DNA from: Chloroflexi bacterium UBA4730
GTDB taxonomy: Bacteria; Chloroflexota; Limnocylindria; P2-11E
Reading direction: 5' to 3'
Assembly (NCBI GenBank): GCA_002404155.1
Contig: DHJC01000023.1
Location: 120,010-184,009, forward strand
DNA: 64,000 bases
Shown here piece by piece: positions 8,498 to 17,700 of this stretch. A model generated the notes under the pieces. The model was not told the origin of the DNA. It saw only the letters and a list, made by a program, of their open reading frames with translations, and ran no database searches. Both the position numbers and the translations under genes were made by a program. Every line of letters starts with the position of its first letter. The stretch's first letter is position 1.

Positions 8498-9621
8498 GCC
8501 TTCTCCAGCGCGGCCTTGGTGGCCGCGTGCACGACCTCGCCCTGATGCGTGATGAGCGCGCCCTTGATGATCTCGTCCTCGAGGTCGATTGCGAGCGCAC
8601 CATCCTTCACCAGGAGGCCGATGAGTGCGGAGACGTTGCGCGCGTACAGCTGGCTCGCGTGGAACGCGACGGTGCTCGGGAGATTCACTTCGCCGTGGAT
8701 CGTGACGCGCTCTCGCACGACGGTCTCGCCGGGCGAGGTGAGCTCGCAGTTGCCGCCCATCTCGGCGGCGAGGTCGACGATCACCGATCCGGGCCGCATT
8801 CCACGGACCATGTCCGCGGTCACGAGGATCGGCGCCCGGCGGCCCGGCACGAGTGCCGTCGTGATGACCACGTCCGCATCCTTCACGTGCGTGCCCACGA
8901 GCTCCTGTTCCTTGCGGTGCGCTTCCTCGGAGAGCTCCTTCGCGTAGCCACCGGTGCCCTCGCCCTGCTCGCCGAGCTCGATCTCGAGGAACTTGGCGCC
9001 GAGGCTCTGGACTTGCTCCTTCACGACCGGGCGCGTGTCGAACGCCTCGACGACCGCGCCGAGACGGCGGGCCGTCGCGATCGCTTGGAGACCCGCCACG
9101 CCCGCGCCGAGCACCAGGACGCGCGCCGGCGTCACGGTACCGGCCGCCGTGGTCAGCATCGGGAAAAACTTCGGGAGCGAGTTCGCGGCGACGACCACGG
9201 CCTTGTAGCCGGCGATGTTGCTCTGCGACGAGAGGGAGTCCATCGACTGGGCCCGCGTCACCCGCGGGATCGCATCCATGCTGAACGCGGTCGTACGTTT
9301 GCCCGCGAGCGCGCGCACGGCATCCGTGTTGGTGAGCGGCTGGATCGTGGCGATAAGCGCGGCGCCATCGCGAAGCAGCGCGATCTCGTCGGCCGACGGC
9401 TTCTGCACCTTCACCACGAGATCCGCACCGAAGACCGCATTGCGGTCGGCGACCGCCGCGCCGGCCTTGCGATACGACTCGTCGTCGTGACCGCTACCGG
9501 CGCCCGCGCCCGATTCGACGACGACCTCGGTCCCGGCTTTGGTGAGCTTGCCGACCGCTTCCGGCACGAGCGCGACCCGTCGTTCGCCGGGCACGGTCTC
9601 TCGCGGCACTCCGACCTTCAT
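8494..9621 (-). CDS. pntAA: NAD(P) transhydrogenase, alpha subunit 1 (NAD-binding)
   Basis: A 375-residue NAD-binding domain I protein of the transhydrogenase, homologous to alanine dehydrogenase. Visible motifs: the N-terminal VGVPRETVPGERRVALVP, SQSNIAGYKAV, the Rossmann loop VLGAGVAGLQAI, and the mobile loop region rich in Gly (ELGEQGEGTGGYAKELS), followed by PGRRAPILVT. It lacks the membrane helices found in the fused PntA of enterobacteria; these are in the next gene. First gene of the pntAA-pntAB-pntB operon, which supplies NADPH and probably supports the F420- and NADPH-dependent redox enzymes nearby. Confidence 0.95.
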   Translation of the reverse strand: MKVGVPRETVPGERRVALVPEAVGKLTKAGTEVVVESGAGAGSGHDDESYRKAGAAVADRNAVFGADLVVKVQKPSADEIALLRDGAALIATIQPLTNTDAVRALAGKRTTAFSMDAIPRVTRAQSMDSLSSQSNIAGYKAVVVAANSLPKFFPMLTTAAGTVTPARVLVLGAGVAGLQAIATARRLGAVVEAFDTRPVVKEQVQSLGAKFLEIELGEQGEGTGGYAKELSEEAHRKEQELVGTHVKDADVVITTALVPGRRAPILVTADMVRGMRPGSVIVDLAAEMGGNCELTSPGETVVRERVTIHGEVNLPSTVAFHASQLYARNVSALIGLLVKDGALAIDLEDEIIKGALITHQGEVVHAATKAALEKA

Positions 9622-9667
9622 CTGACGGCGAAAAGTTAGCAGGTCAACGCGGCGGTCGCGTTCTCGC

Positions 9668-10732
9668 CTAGCGAGACGCGGTGGTGGCCTCCGTCAAGCC
9701 GACGGCCTTGCGCGCATCCGCGGCGGGCAGCTGCCAGATCGTGGATGCCCACGCCTGCTTGAACCCGAGCTGGGTGTTGATGCCCAGCATCTGCGCGTTC
9801 GTGTTCGCGTTGCCGGTGCGGATGAGCTTGGCCTCCGGCCGCTCGCGGACGATCCGGTCGAGCATCGCGGCCTTCATCCAGAGGCCGAGCTTGTGCCCGC
9901 GGTGCGGATCGATGACCGCGGTGCCCTCTTGCCAGATGACCCAGGGCTGCTTCGGGTCGTACGTCACCTCGGTGAAGCCGGCGCCCTGGCCGGTCGCCCC
10001 GTGCACGGCGAGGAGCAGCCACCAGTCGACGCCGACCTGCTTGAACCAGTCCTCACGGTCGTGGACCTGCTCCTCGGTGAGCGTCCAGTCCGCCATCTTC
10101 AGGTCGCCCCTCGGGGCGTCATTCATCCCGTTGGAGGAGTCGATGAACGCGCGCATGAGCTGCTCGGGCACCGCTCCGTCCGCGCGCTCGAGGCGGTACC
10201 CCGGCGGGTCGAGCTTCGCCCACTCGGCGACCTTCGCGCGGTCGACCGACGGGATGTCCAGCTGGTTCGTCTTCATCGGGAGGCCGGGCTGCGCGCCCGC
10301 CGCGCGGAGGAACGCCTCCCCGCCCGGCGCGCGATCGTTCGACATCCCCATGAACACGAGCTCCGGGTGCTGGCCCTCGCACGCGAGGACGAACTCGCGG
10401 AACATTGCGGTCCCGAGGCCTTTGCGTCGCTGCTGGGGATGGACCTGCACCTCGCACCACATGATGTGCGCGTTCTCCGGCTCGTTGAGGCTGCGGCCGC
10501 CGCTGATCCAGCCGACCACGTTGCCCTTCGCGTCGCGCGCGCGGACGCGCGCCCTCCACTGGTTCGCCGGCTTCGAACGCAGCCGCGCGAGGATCGCCGG
10601 CAGCGGACGCTCCGGCTCCACCGGAACGAGCTCCGTGCTCATGACCTGGAGGAGGCGTGCGATGGCCTCTTGCTCCGCCTCGGGAAGATCGGCGGGGTCG
10701 ATGCGGTCGATGCGGTAGCCCGGTACGTCCAT
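9668..10732 (-). CDS. Tandem GNAT-type acetyltransferase (two-domain)
   Basis: A 354-residue protein made of two GNAT-like halves. The first half (about residues 1-165) contains the acetyl-CoA-binding loop in VQVHPQQRRKGLGTAMFREF. The second (about 170-354) has a comparable loop at VIDPHRGHKLGLWMKAAM and a QLGF segment near the C-terminus. This two-domain layout is common in actinobacterial and chloroflexotal GNATs such as mycothiol-synthase-like proteins, but the acceptor is unknown. The start is ATG 10732; the divergent dihydropyrimidinase begins about 100 nt away, so the two share an upstream region. Confidence 0.82.
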   Translation of the reverse strand: MDVPGYRIDRIDPADLPEAEQEAIARLLQVMSTELVPVEPERPLPAILARLRSKPANQWRARVRARDAKGNVVGWISGGRSLNEPENAHIMWCEVQVHPQQRRKGLGTAMFREFVLACEGQHPELVFMGMSNDRAPGGEAFLRAAGAQPGLPMKTNQLDIPSVDRAKVAEWAKLDPPGYRLERADGAVPEQLMRAFIDSSNGMNDAPRGDLKMADWTLTEEQVHDREDWFKQVGVDWWLLLAVHGATGQGAGFTEVTYDPKQPWVIWQEGTAVIDPHRGHKLGLWMKAAMLDRIVRERPEAKLIRTGNANTNAQMLGINTQLGFKQAWASTIWQLPAADARKAVGLTEATTASR

Positions 10733-10767
10733 GCCACGGAGCCTACCCGCGGCCGCGCACGGGACCA

Positions 10768-10797
10768 TCAACCGCGATACGTTCAACCGCGATACGT
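10768..10797. repeat. Perfect tandem 15-bp repeat between divergent genes
   Basis: Two immediately adjacent identical copies of a 15-bp unit, TCAACCGCGATACGT (10768-10782 and 10783-10797), lie in the 102-nt region between the divergent GNAT gene and the dihydropyrimidinase gene. A weak -10-like hexamer TAGCAT (10804-10809) sits just downstream, 25 nt before the dihydropyrimidinase start. Position and exact repetition suggest a regulator-binding site or a recent tandem duplication. The promoter assignment is weak. Confidence 0.5.
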
Positions 10798-10834
10798 TCG
10801 CGCTAGCATCGCCGCCGCGACCAAGGGGAGGGCG

Positions 10835-12247
10835 ATGCCGAAGACGCTCATCACCGGCGGCACGATCGTTACAGCTGCCGACATGTACAAGGCCGACGTG
10901 CTCATCGATGGGGAGAAGATCGCCGCCATCGGCACCGGCCTCAAGGTTGCCGGCGCGAAGCGGATCGACGCGAGCCGCATGTACGTCATCCCCGGCGGCA
11001 TCGACGTCCACACGCACATGGAGCTGCCGTTCGGCGGCACGATGGCCTCCGACGATTTCGAGACCGGCACGACCGCCGCCGCGTTCGGCGGCACGACGAC
11101 GATCGTCGACTTCGCGGTCCAAGGCTTCGGCGAGCCGCTGGAGACGGCCCGTGACCTGTGGCTGAAGAAGGCCCGCGGCAAGGCCGTGGTCGATTACGGG
11201 CTGCACATGATCGTGCGTGACGTCTCGGACCAGGTCCTCCGCGAGATGGAGACGATGGTCGGCGACGGGATCTCGAGCTTCAAGCTGTTCATGGCGTACC
11301 CCGGCGTGTTCATGGTCGACGACGCCGCGATCTTCAAGGCGCTCGTCCGGAGCGCGGAGATCGGCGGCCTCATCTGCATGCACGCCGAGAACGGCGGCGT
11401 CATCGACGTGCTCGTGAAGAAGGCGCTCGCCGCGAAGCACACCGAGCCGAAGTGGCACGCGCTCACCCGGCCACCCGAGGCCGAGGGTGAAGCGACCGGA
11501 CGTGCGTTCGCGCTCGCGGAGATGGCCGGCGGCGTGCCGCTGTACATCGTCCATCTCTCCGCCGCGCAGGCGCTCGAGCAGGTGCGCCTCTTCCGCGATC
11601 GCGGCCTTCCCGCGTACGCGGAGACCTGTCCGCAGTACCTGTTCTTGAGCTACGACAACTATGAGGAGCCCGGCTTCGACGGCGCGAAGTACGTCATGTC
11701 TCCGCCGCTCCGCGAGAAGTGGCATCAGGACGAGCTCTGGAAGGGACTTCAGCGCAACGACCTGCAGGTCGTGTCGACGGACCACTGCCCGTTCTGCATG
11801 AAGGAAGGCTTCAGGGGTTTGCCGAAGCAGAAGGAGCTCGGCAGGGGCGACTTCTCGAAGATCCCGAATGGCGCCCCGGGCGTCGAGACGCGCATGGCCC
11901 TCCTCTTCGACGGCGGCGTGGCCCAGGGCCGCATCACCGCGAGCCGCTGGGTCGAGCTGACCGCCACGACGCCGGCCAAGATCATGGGTCTGTTTCCCCG
12001 GAAGGGGACCCTCGCGGTGGGTAGCGACGCGGACATCGTGCTGTGGGATCCGAAGGCCACCCAGACGCTCTCCGCGAAGACGCACCACATGCGCGTGGAC
12101 TACAACCCGTACGAGGGCCGCAAGGTGAAGGGCAGGGCGACGACCGTGCTCTCCCGCGGCGAGGTCATCGTGGCGGATGGGAAGTTCCTTGGGAAGACGG
12201 GCCGCGGGAAGTTCCTCAAGCGCGGCCGTCCGATCCTGCAGAGGTGA
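10835..12247 (+). CDS. hydA: Dihydropyrimidinase / D-hydantoinase
   Basis: A 470-residue cyclic amidohydrolase that opens dihydrouracil, dihydrothymine or hydantoins to N-carbamoyl acids. The metal-binding motif DVHTHMELPF is present. Lys150 in SSFKLFMAYPG is the lysine expected to be carboxylated and bridge the two metals. HAENGG, VHLSAAQA and VVSTDHCPF supply the remaining metal ligands. Length matches the family (about 460 residues). An AGGGGAGG ribosome-binding site precedes the ATG. It overlaps the first DinB-like gene by four nt (GTGA). The product of this enzyme is the type of substrate used by the amidase at 3032. Confidence 0.94.
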   Translation: MPKTLITGGTIVTAADMYKADVLIDGEKIAAIGTGLKVAGAKRIDASRMYVIPGGIDVHTHMELPFGGTMASDDFETGTTAAAFGGTTTIVDFAVQGFGEPLETARDLWLKKARGKAVVDYGLHMIVRDVSDQVLREMETMVGDGISSFKLFMAYPGVFMVDDAAIFKALVRSAEIGGLICMHAENGGVIDVLVKKALAAKHTEPKWHALTRPPEAEGEATGRAFALAEMAGGVPLYIVHLSAAQALEQVRLFRDRGLPAYAETCPQYLFLSYDNYEEPGFDGAKYVMSPPLREKWHQDELWKGLQRNDLQVVSTDHCPFCMKEGFRGLPKQKELGRGDFSKIPNGAPGVETRMALLFDGGVAQGRITASRWVELTATTPAKIMGLFPRKGTLAVGSDADIVLWDPKATQTLSAKTHHMRVDYNPYEGRKVKGRATTVLSRGEVIVADGKFLGKTGRGKFLKRGRPILQR

Positions 12248-12750
12248 GCGAGCCCGCGGTGCGCGGTCCGCTCGACCACGTGCTGCGTCACAACAGCTGG
12301 GCCACGATCGCTCTCCTGGAGTTCTGCCGGGCCCTCGACCCGGCGATGCTCGAAGCGCAGGCCGTCGGCACGTACGGCGAGCTCTACGGCACGCTCCAGC
12401 ATCTCGTCGGCGCGGAGCAGGCCTACGTCCTGCCCCTCACCGGCGAGCTCCTCGGACGTCCGCGTATCCGCAAAGACCAACGGCACTCCCTCGACGACCT
12501 CATCGCCACCGCGAAGGCGATCGGCGCGCGCGCGCTCTCCGTGGCGGCCATCGATGACGTGACCCGGCGGATCGAGATGAACGAAGGCCGGCAGTCCACG
12601 GTCGGCGTCATCCTCGCGCAGCTGATCCATCACGGGAACGAGCACCGGGCCCAGGCGACTACGATCCTCGGCGCGAACGGCATCGAGCCGCCACCGCTGA
12701 GCGCCTGGGGCTACGGCCGCGCAGTCGGCATCTCGGAGGCAGAGGAATGA
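12244..12750 (+). CDS. DinB-like four-helix protein, copy 1
   Basis: A 168-residue predicted four-helix-bundle protein of the DinB/YfiT-like group. Members often bind a divalent metal through three histidines and include thiol-dependent S-transferases. Histidines are placed as expected: an N-terminal HNSWAT element, LQHLVGAEQAY, and HHGNEHRAQ near the C-terminus. The GTG start overlaps the dihydropyrimidinase stop. It is paralogous to the next gene, sharing HHGNEHRAQ and the GANGIEPP ending, so the pair arose by duplication. Function is unknown; metal-dependent thiol transfer is the leading guess. Confidence 0.82.
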   Translation: MSEPAVRGPLDHVLRHNSWATIALLEFCRALDPAMLEAQAVGTYGELYGTLQHLVGAEQAYVLPLTGELLGRPRIRKDQRHSLDDLIATAKAIGARALSVAAIDDVTRRIEMNEGRQSTVGVILAQLIHHGNEHRAQATTILGANGIEPPPLSAWGYGRAVGISEAEE

Positions 12751-13241
12751 GCGATCTCGCCGTCCCGATCGAATACGACAACTGGGCGACCGAGAAGCTC
12801 GCGCAGTTCTGTGCCGCGCTCTCGCCCGAACAGCGCGCGCTCACGACCCCCGGGACGATGGGCACGATCGAGGCGACGCTCATCCACCTCGTCGGCGCGA
12901 AGGAGCGCTACGCGGCGGCCCTCCAAGGGACGGCCCCGCCGGACGATGCCGTCCGCGAGACGACGACGAAGGACCTCGGCCAGGTCGTCGCTCGGGCGAA
13001 GAAGCTGAGCGAGTGGTTCGCCGGCTTCGCGAAGGGCGACCTCGACCTCGATCGGGTCATCGAGCGTCGCGGGGCCGATGGCACAACGCAGCGCATGCCG
13101 ATGGGGATCCTGATCGCGCAGTTCCTGCATCACGGGAACGAGCACCGAGCCCAGCTGGGCTCGATCTTCGGCGCGAACGGCATCGAGCCGCCCCACTACT
13201 CCGCGTTCCATTGGGGGCACGAGCTGGGGAAAATCAGCTAG
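12747..13241 (+). CDS. DinB-like four-helix protein, copy 2
   Basis: A 164-residue paralogue of the preceding protein, with YDNWATEKL, LIHLVGAKERY and HHGNEHRAQLG carrying the three presumed metal-binding histidine positions. The ATG overlaps the previous stop (ATGA), showing translational coupling. Its stop overlaps the stop of the convergent cyclase-like gene by 4 nt. Sequence divergence between the two copies is large in the first two helices and small in the last, so they may form a heterodimer or serve different substrates. Function unknown. Confidence 0.82.
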   Translation: MSDLAVPIEYDNWATEKLAQFCAALSPEQRALTTPGTMGTIEATLIHLVGAKERYAAALQGTAPPDDAVRETTTKDLGQVVARAKKLSEWFAGFAKGDLDLDRVIERRGADGTTQRMPMGILIAQFLHHGNEHRAQLGSIFGANGIEPPHYSAFHWGHELGKIS

Positions 13242-14350
13242 GCGGGTGCCTCTTTCGTCGTGGTCACCGCGAACGCGGGCACCGGCTGATGGAATCCCTT
13301 CAGCTCGATCTCGCCGATCGACCTCGCGTCGACAGCGCCCTCGATGGCCGCATGTACGCGGCTGCTGACGAGGATCTCGCCGGCCTTCGCGGCTGCCGAC
13401 AGCCGCGACGCCTGGATGACCACCATCCCGACCGCGCCGTAATCGAACCGGCCCTCGAAGCCGATGCGGCCGAGCGTCGCGTAGCCGACCGCGATCCCGA
13501 TGCCGAGCCCGAGGTCGTACCCGCGCTTCTTCCATCCTGCCTGCAACTCGGCGAAGCGCGTCTGCATCGCGAGCGCCATGCGCGTCGCCTGGAGATGCGG
13601 CTCGGGGATCGGCATCGGATCGTTGAAGAACACCATGATCCCGTCGCCAGCGAAGTGCTCGACCGTGCCCTCGTGATGGAAGATGAGCTCGCCCATCGCC
13701 GCGTGATACGCGCGCAGCACCCCGAGCGCCTCCTCGGGCTCCGCGGTCTCCGAGAACGACGTGAAGCCGCGCAGGTCCGCGAAGACGACGGTGATCTCGC
13801 GGCGGTGGCCCGCCAGGAAGTCGTCGGCCCCCTGCGAGACGACGACGTCGGCGATCTGCGGGGAGAGGAACCGGCGCAGCCGGCCGAGCCGTCCGAGCTC
13901 GTCGACCTGATCCCGCACGCGATCCTCGAGCGTCCGGTTCCAGTCCGCGAGCTCGGTCTTCTGCCGCTCGATCTCGTCGTGATACGTCTTCACCCGCAGG
14001 AGCGAACGCACGCGGGCGAGCAGCTCAGGCTGGTCGAAGGGCTTCGCGATGAAGTCGTCGGCGCCGGCCTCGATGGCCCTGACCTTCTCGGGGAGGCCGC
14101 TCGCGGTGACCATCACGACCGGCAGGAAGCTCGTCTTTGGATCCGCGCGCAGCCGGCGGCAGACTTCGTAGCCATCGATGCCCGGCAGCATGATGTCCAG
14201 GAGGACGAGGTCCGGCTTCTCCTTCAGGACCTGGAGCAGCGCGTCCTCGCCCGTTCCCGCCGTGACGACCTCGAAGCCGTTCGGCGCCAGCACCGCTTCC
14301 ATCAGCCGCAGGTTCTGCGGGACGTCGTCGACCGCGAGGATTTTGGTCAT
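13238..14350 (-). CDS. Response regulator with class III nucleotide-cyclase domain (apparently degenerate)
   Basis: A 370-residue protein: receiver domain (residues 1-120, phospho-acceptor Asp52 in LLDIMLPG, Lys in AKPFD), coiled-coil linker (about 125-155), then a class III adenylate/guanylate cyclase domain (about 175-360). The metal-binding aspartates are present in FADLRGFTSF and GDGIMVFF. The later motif reads YGAVGMVVIQASRL. The position that is normally the transition-state Asn is Ile, and the residue after the Gly is Met, while the Arg is kept. Activity is therefore doubtful and it may act as a sensor or an altered enzyme. Last gene of the kinase operon; its ATG overlaps the receiver gene's stop. 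Confidence 0.85.
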   Translation of the reverse strand: MTKILAVDDVPQNLRLMEAVLAPNGFEVVTAGTGEDALLQVLKEKPDLVLLDIMLPGIDGYEVCRRLRADPKTSFLPVVMVTASGLPEKVRAIEAGADDFIAKPFDQPELLARVRSLLRVKTYHDEIERQKTELADWNRTLEDRVRDQVDELGRLGRLRRFLSPQIADVVVSQGADDFLAGHRREITVVFADLRGFTSFSETAEPEEALGVLRAYHAAMGELIFHHEGTVEHFAGDGIMVFFNDPMPIPEPHLQATRMALAMQTRFAELQAGWKKRGYDLGLGIGIAVGYATLGRIGFEGRFDYGAVGMVVIQASRLSAAAKAGEILVSSRVHAAIEGAVDARSIGEIELKGFHQPVPAFAVTTTKEAPA

Positions 14351-14724
14351 TGTTTCGCGTCCAGATACGCCCGCACTTGGCCGGGGAAGTTCTTCACCTC
14401 GATCGGTTTCGCGATGAAGCCGTCGAAGCCGGCCTCGTTGAACCGCTCGCGATCGCCGGACATCACCGACGCGGTGAGCGCGACGGTCGGGATGTGCTTC
14501 GTCCGCGCGTCTGCGCGGATGCGCTTCATCGCGACGATGCCGTCGATCCCGGGCAGCTGGATGTCCATCAGGATCAGCGCCGGCAGATGCTCCAGGCTCA
14601 TCGTGATCGCAGATTCGCCGTCGGTCGCCTCGACCGTGCGGTAGCCGTGGAACCGCAGCACGTCGCGGGCGAGCTTCAGGTTCTTCTCGTTGTCTTCCAC
14701 GATGAGGATCAGCTCGTTCGCCAT
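14347..14724 (-). CDS. Stand-alone response-regulator receiver protein
   Basis: A 125-residue single-domain receiver of the CheY/DivK type. The acidic pair is in LIVEDNE, the phospho-acceptor Asp54 is in ILMDIQLPGIDG, the Thr is in VALTASV and the Lys is in AKPIEV. There is no output domain. The ATG at 14724 overlaps the stop of the large kinase gene (TGATG) and has a GGAG site at a suitable distance; a GTG one codon upstream is possible but less likely. Being sandwiched between the kinase and the receiver-cyclase, it is probably the phosphate acceptor or shuttle of that kinase. Confidence 0.92.
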   Translation of the reverse strand: MANELILIVEDNEKNLKLARDVLRFHGYRTVEATDGESAITMSLEHLPALILMDIQLPGIDGIVAMKRIRADARTKHIPTVALTASVMSGDRERFNEAGFDGFIAKPIEVKNFPGQVRAYLDAKQ

Positions 14725-17700
14725 CACGTCTCCTTCAATAGGGGCAGCGTGACCGTGAAAGTACTGCCTTTGCCCGGTGCGCTATCGACGCTGATCGTTC
14801 CGCCGTGCAGCTCGACCATCCGTTTCGACAGCGTCAGCCCGAGCCCGGTGCCCTCGCGAGACCGCTCGCCTTGGTGCGTCGCCTGCTGGAATTCCTGGAA
14901 GATCCGCTCCTGGTCCTCCGGCGCGATCCCGATGCCGGTGTCGTGCACGGCCAGGCGGACCTCGCCGTTCTCGCGCGCGGCGCGCAGGGTCACGGTGCCG
15001 CCGTCCGGCGTGAACTTCACGGCGTTCGCGAGGAGGTTCACGACGACCTGCTTCAGCTTGCGCTCGTCCGCGACCACCGTGTCGAGCTCCGGGGCGACCT
15101 CGAGCGCGAGTTTGATCCCGTGGCTCTGCGCGCGCTCCCGCACGAGCGTCACGGCGTTGTTCAGCGCGGCGACGAGCGAGAACGGCGCGGCCTCGAGCTC
15201 CATCCGGCCGGCTTCGATCTTGGACAGGTCGAGGATGTCGTTGATCAGCGTGAGCAGATGTTGCCCCGAGCTCTTGACGTCTTCGAGGTAGTCGGCCTGC
15301 TGCTCGTTCAGCTCGCCGAACATCCGCTGCAGGAGGACCTCGGAGAAGCCGATGATCGCGTTCAGCGGCGTACGCAGCTCGTGCGACATGTTCGCCAGGA
15401 ACTCGGTCTTGTGGCGGTTCGCGACCTCGAGCTGCGCCGACTTCTCCTGGATCTCCTTGAACAGCCGGACGTTCTCGATCGCGATCGCGGCCTGCCGAGC
15501 GAACGACTCGACGAGTTCGATCTCGCGCTCCTCGAACGGTCGGACGTCGATCCGGACGAGGATGATGACCCCGAGCGCCACATTGCCGCGCAGCAGCGGC
15601 ACGCCGAGACCGGTACGCGCCCCGATGTCGATCATGCCCTTCGAGTCGGCGACGGTCGGATCGGCCCTGATGTCATTCACATGGACAGTTCGACGTTCGC
15701 GGTATGCGCGTCCCATGACCGACGCGGCCTCTCCGATCCGAGCGGTCGGAGACAACGGAGCCAACGGGGAGCCTGCGGCCTCAGGCCGCTTGGACGCGAC
15801 GATGCGGCCGGTGCCATCGGCATCGATCTGACGGATCCAGCCATACTCGGCTTTGCACAACGCGAGCGATTTCTCGAGGACCATCTCGAACACGCGCTTG
15901 AGATCGAACGCGCTCTCGCTCATCGCCGCCAGAAGCTCGCTCGTCGCGGTCTGCCGCTCGAGCGCCTCCTGCGTCTTGTTGAAGAGCCGGACGTTCTCCA
16001 TCGCGATCGCCGCCTGGGTCGCGAAGGACTCGACGACCTCGATCTCGCGTTGCGAGAACGGCGTTGGCTCGCGACGGCCCAGTCGGATCACGCCGATCGG
16101 TTCGCCGTCCTTCATGATCGGAACGGCCAGGCGGCTGCGGCTCGCGTGGGCGGACGCGACGGCGCGCATGATCGGATCCTCCAGCACGTCGGGGACGTGA
16201 ACCGAGCGTCGGCTCTTCACCGCCCGGGAGATCATGGGATGCTCACTCTCATCCTCGATGTCGACGACTGATCCGAGGGGAAGCGAAGGCCAATCTGCGG
16301 AGACCGCGCGCAGCACGTAATCAGAGCTCGAGCCCTCCCGGGCATAGACGCCGGCGTGATTCGCATGACAGATATCGATCGCCGAGTCGACGATGGCCTG
16401 CAGGACAGGATCGATGTCGAACGCCGAGCCGCTGATCACGCGGAGCACCGAAGACGTCGCCGTCTGCCGCTCGAGCGCCTCCTTCGTCTCGGTGAACAGC
16501 CGGACGTTTTCGATCGCGATGACGGCCTGGGCCGCGAACGTCTCCAGCGCACCGATCTCGCGCTCGTTGAATGGCCGGGCGTCGGAGCGCCGAAGCGCGA
16601 TCGTGCCGATGGCCACCCCATCGCGGAGGAGCGGCGCGACCACGACGGCGTGGTAGCCGCCGGCCCGCGCGTTCTCAGCGCCGCGCGGGAACTCGGCCTC
16701 CGTTTGCAGATCCTGCACCGCGATGGTCCGCGCCCCGAGGAAGGCACGGGAGCTCATAGAGGTCCCGTCGTTCGGGTAGCGCAGGTCGCTCGGGAGAGGC
16801 AACGGTCCGCTTTGCGCGGCCAGCCCCAGGTGGTCGCCGGCCGGAAGCATGACGATCGCGTTCTCGGCGGCGCAGAACCGCAGCGCGTTCTCGACGATCG
16901 CTTCGAGGACCGGCCGGACGTCGGTGGGTGACGCGGAGATCACTCGCAGGATCTCGCTGATCGCCGTCTGCCGCTCGAGCGACTCCTTCGTCTCGTTGAA
17001 CAGACGCACGTTCTCGATCGCGATCGCGGCTTGATCCGCGAAGGTCTGGACGAGCTCGACCTGGCGGTCCGTGAAAGGCACGGCTTCGCGGCGCCGGAGG
17101 ACCACGGCACCGAGGGCCCGCTCCTTGACGAGCAGCGGCGCCGCAAGCAGGGCGCGCTGCCCGCTCCCGCCGTCAGCCAGCGCGAACGCCTTGCTCTGTG
17201 GGAACTCGTCGTCGGCCGTGACGTCCGTCGAGACAATCGTCCGCCGATCCAGGATCGCGCGGCCCGTCACCGACGCGCGGTCAAGCGGCGACGCGCTCGC
17301 CATCGAGACCGGACCATGGTGGGCTGACGGGACCGCCTGGTCGCCGCGAACGAGCAGCACTGAGGCATCCTCGGCGTTGGCGAAACGCGCCGCGCTGGAG
17401 GCGATCGCGTCGAGGACCGGCTGGATGTCGGTCGGGGACGCGGAGATCACCTTCAGGATGTCGCTCACCGCGGTCTGCCGCTCCAGCGATTCCGTTGTCT
17501 CGTTGAACAACCGAGCGTTCTCGATGGCGATGACGGCTTGATCGGCAAAGCTCTCGACGAGCCTGATCTGCTCCTGCGAGAACGGACGCAGTGCTGTTCG
17601 CCACAACGCGATCACGCCGATCGCGCGGTTGCTGCTGATGAGCGGGACCGCGAGTAGCACGCGGAAGCCGCCGAGGCGTTTGGCGTCCGCGTAGGTGTAC

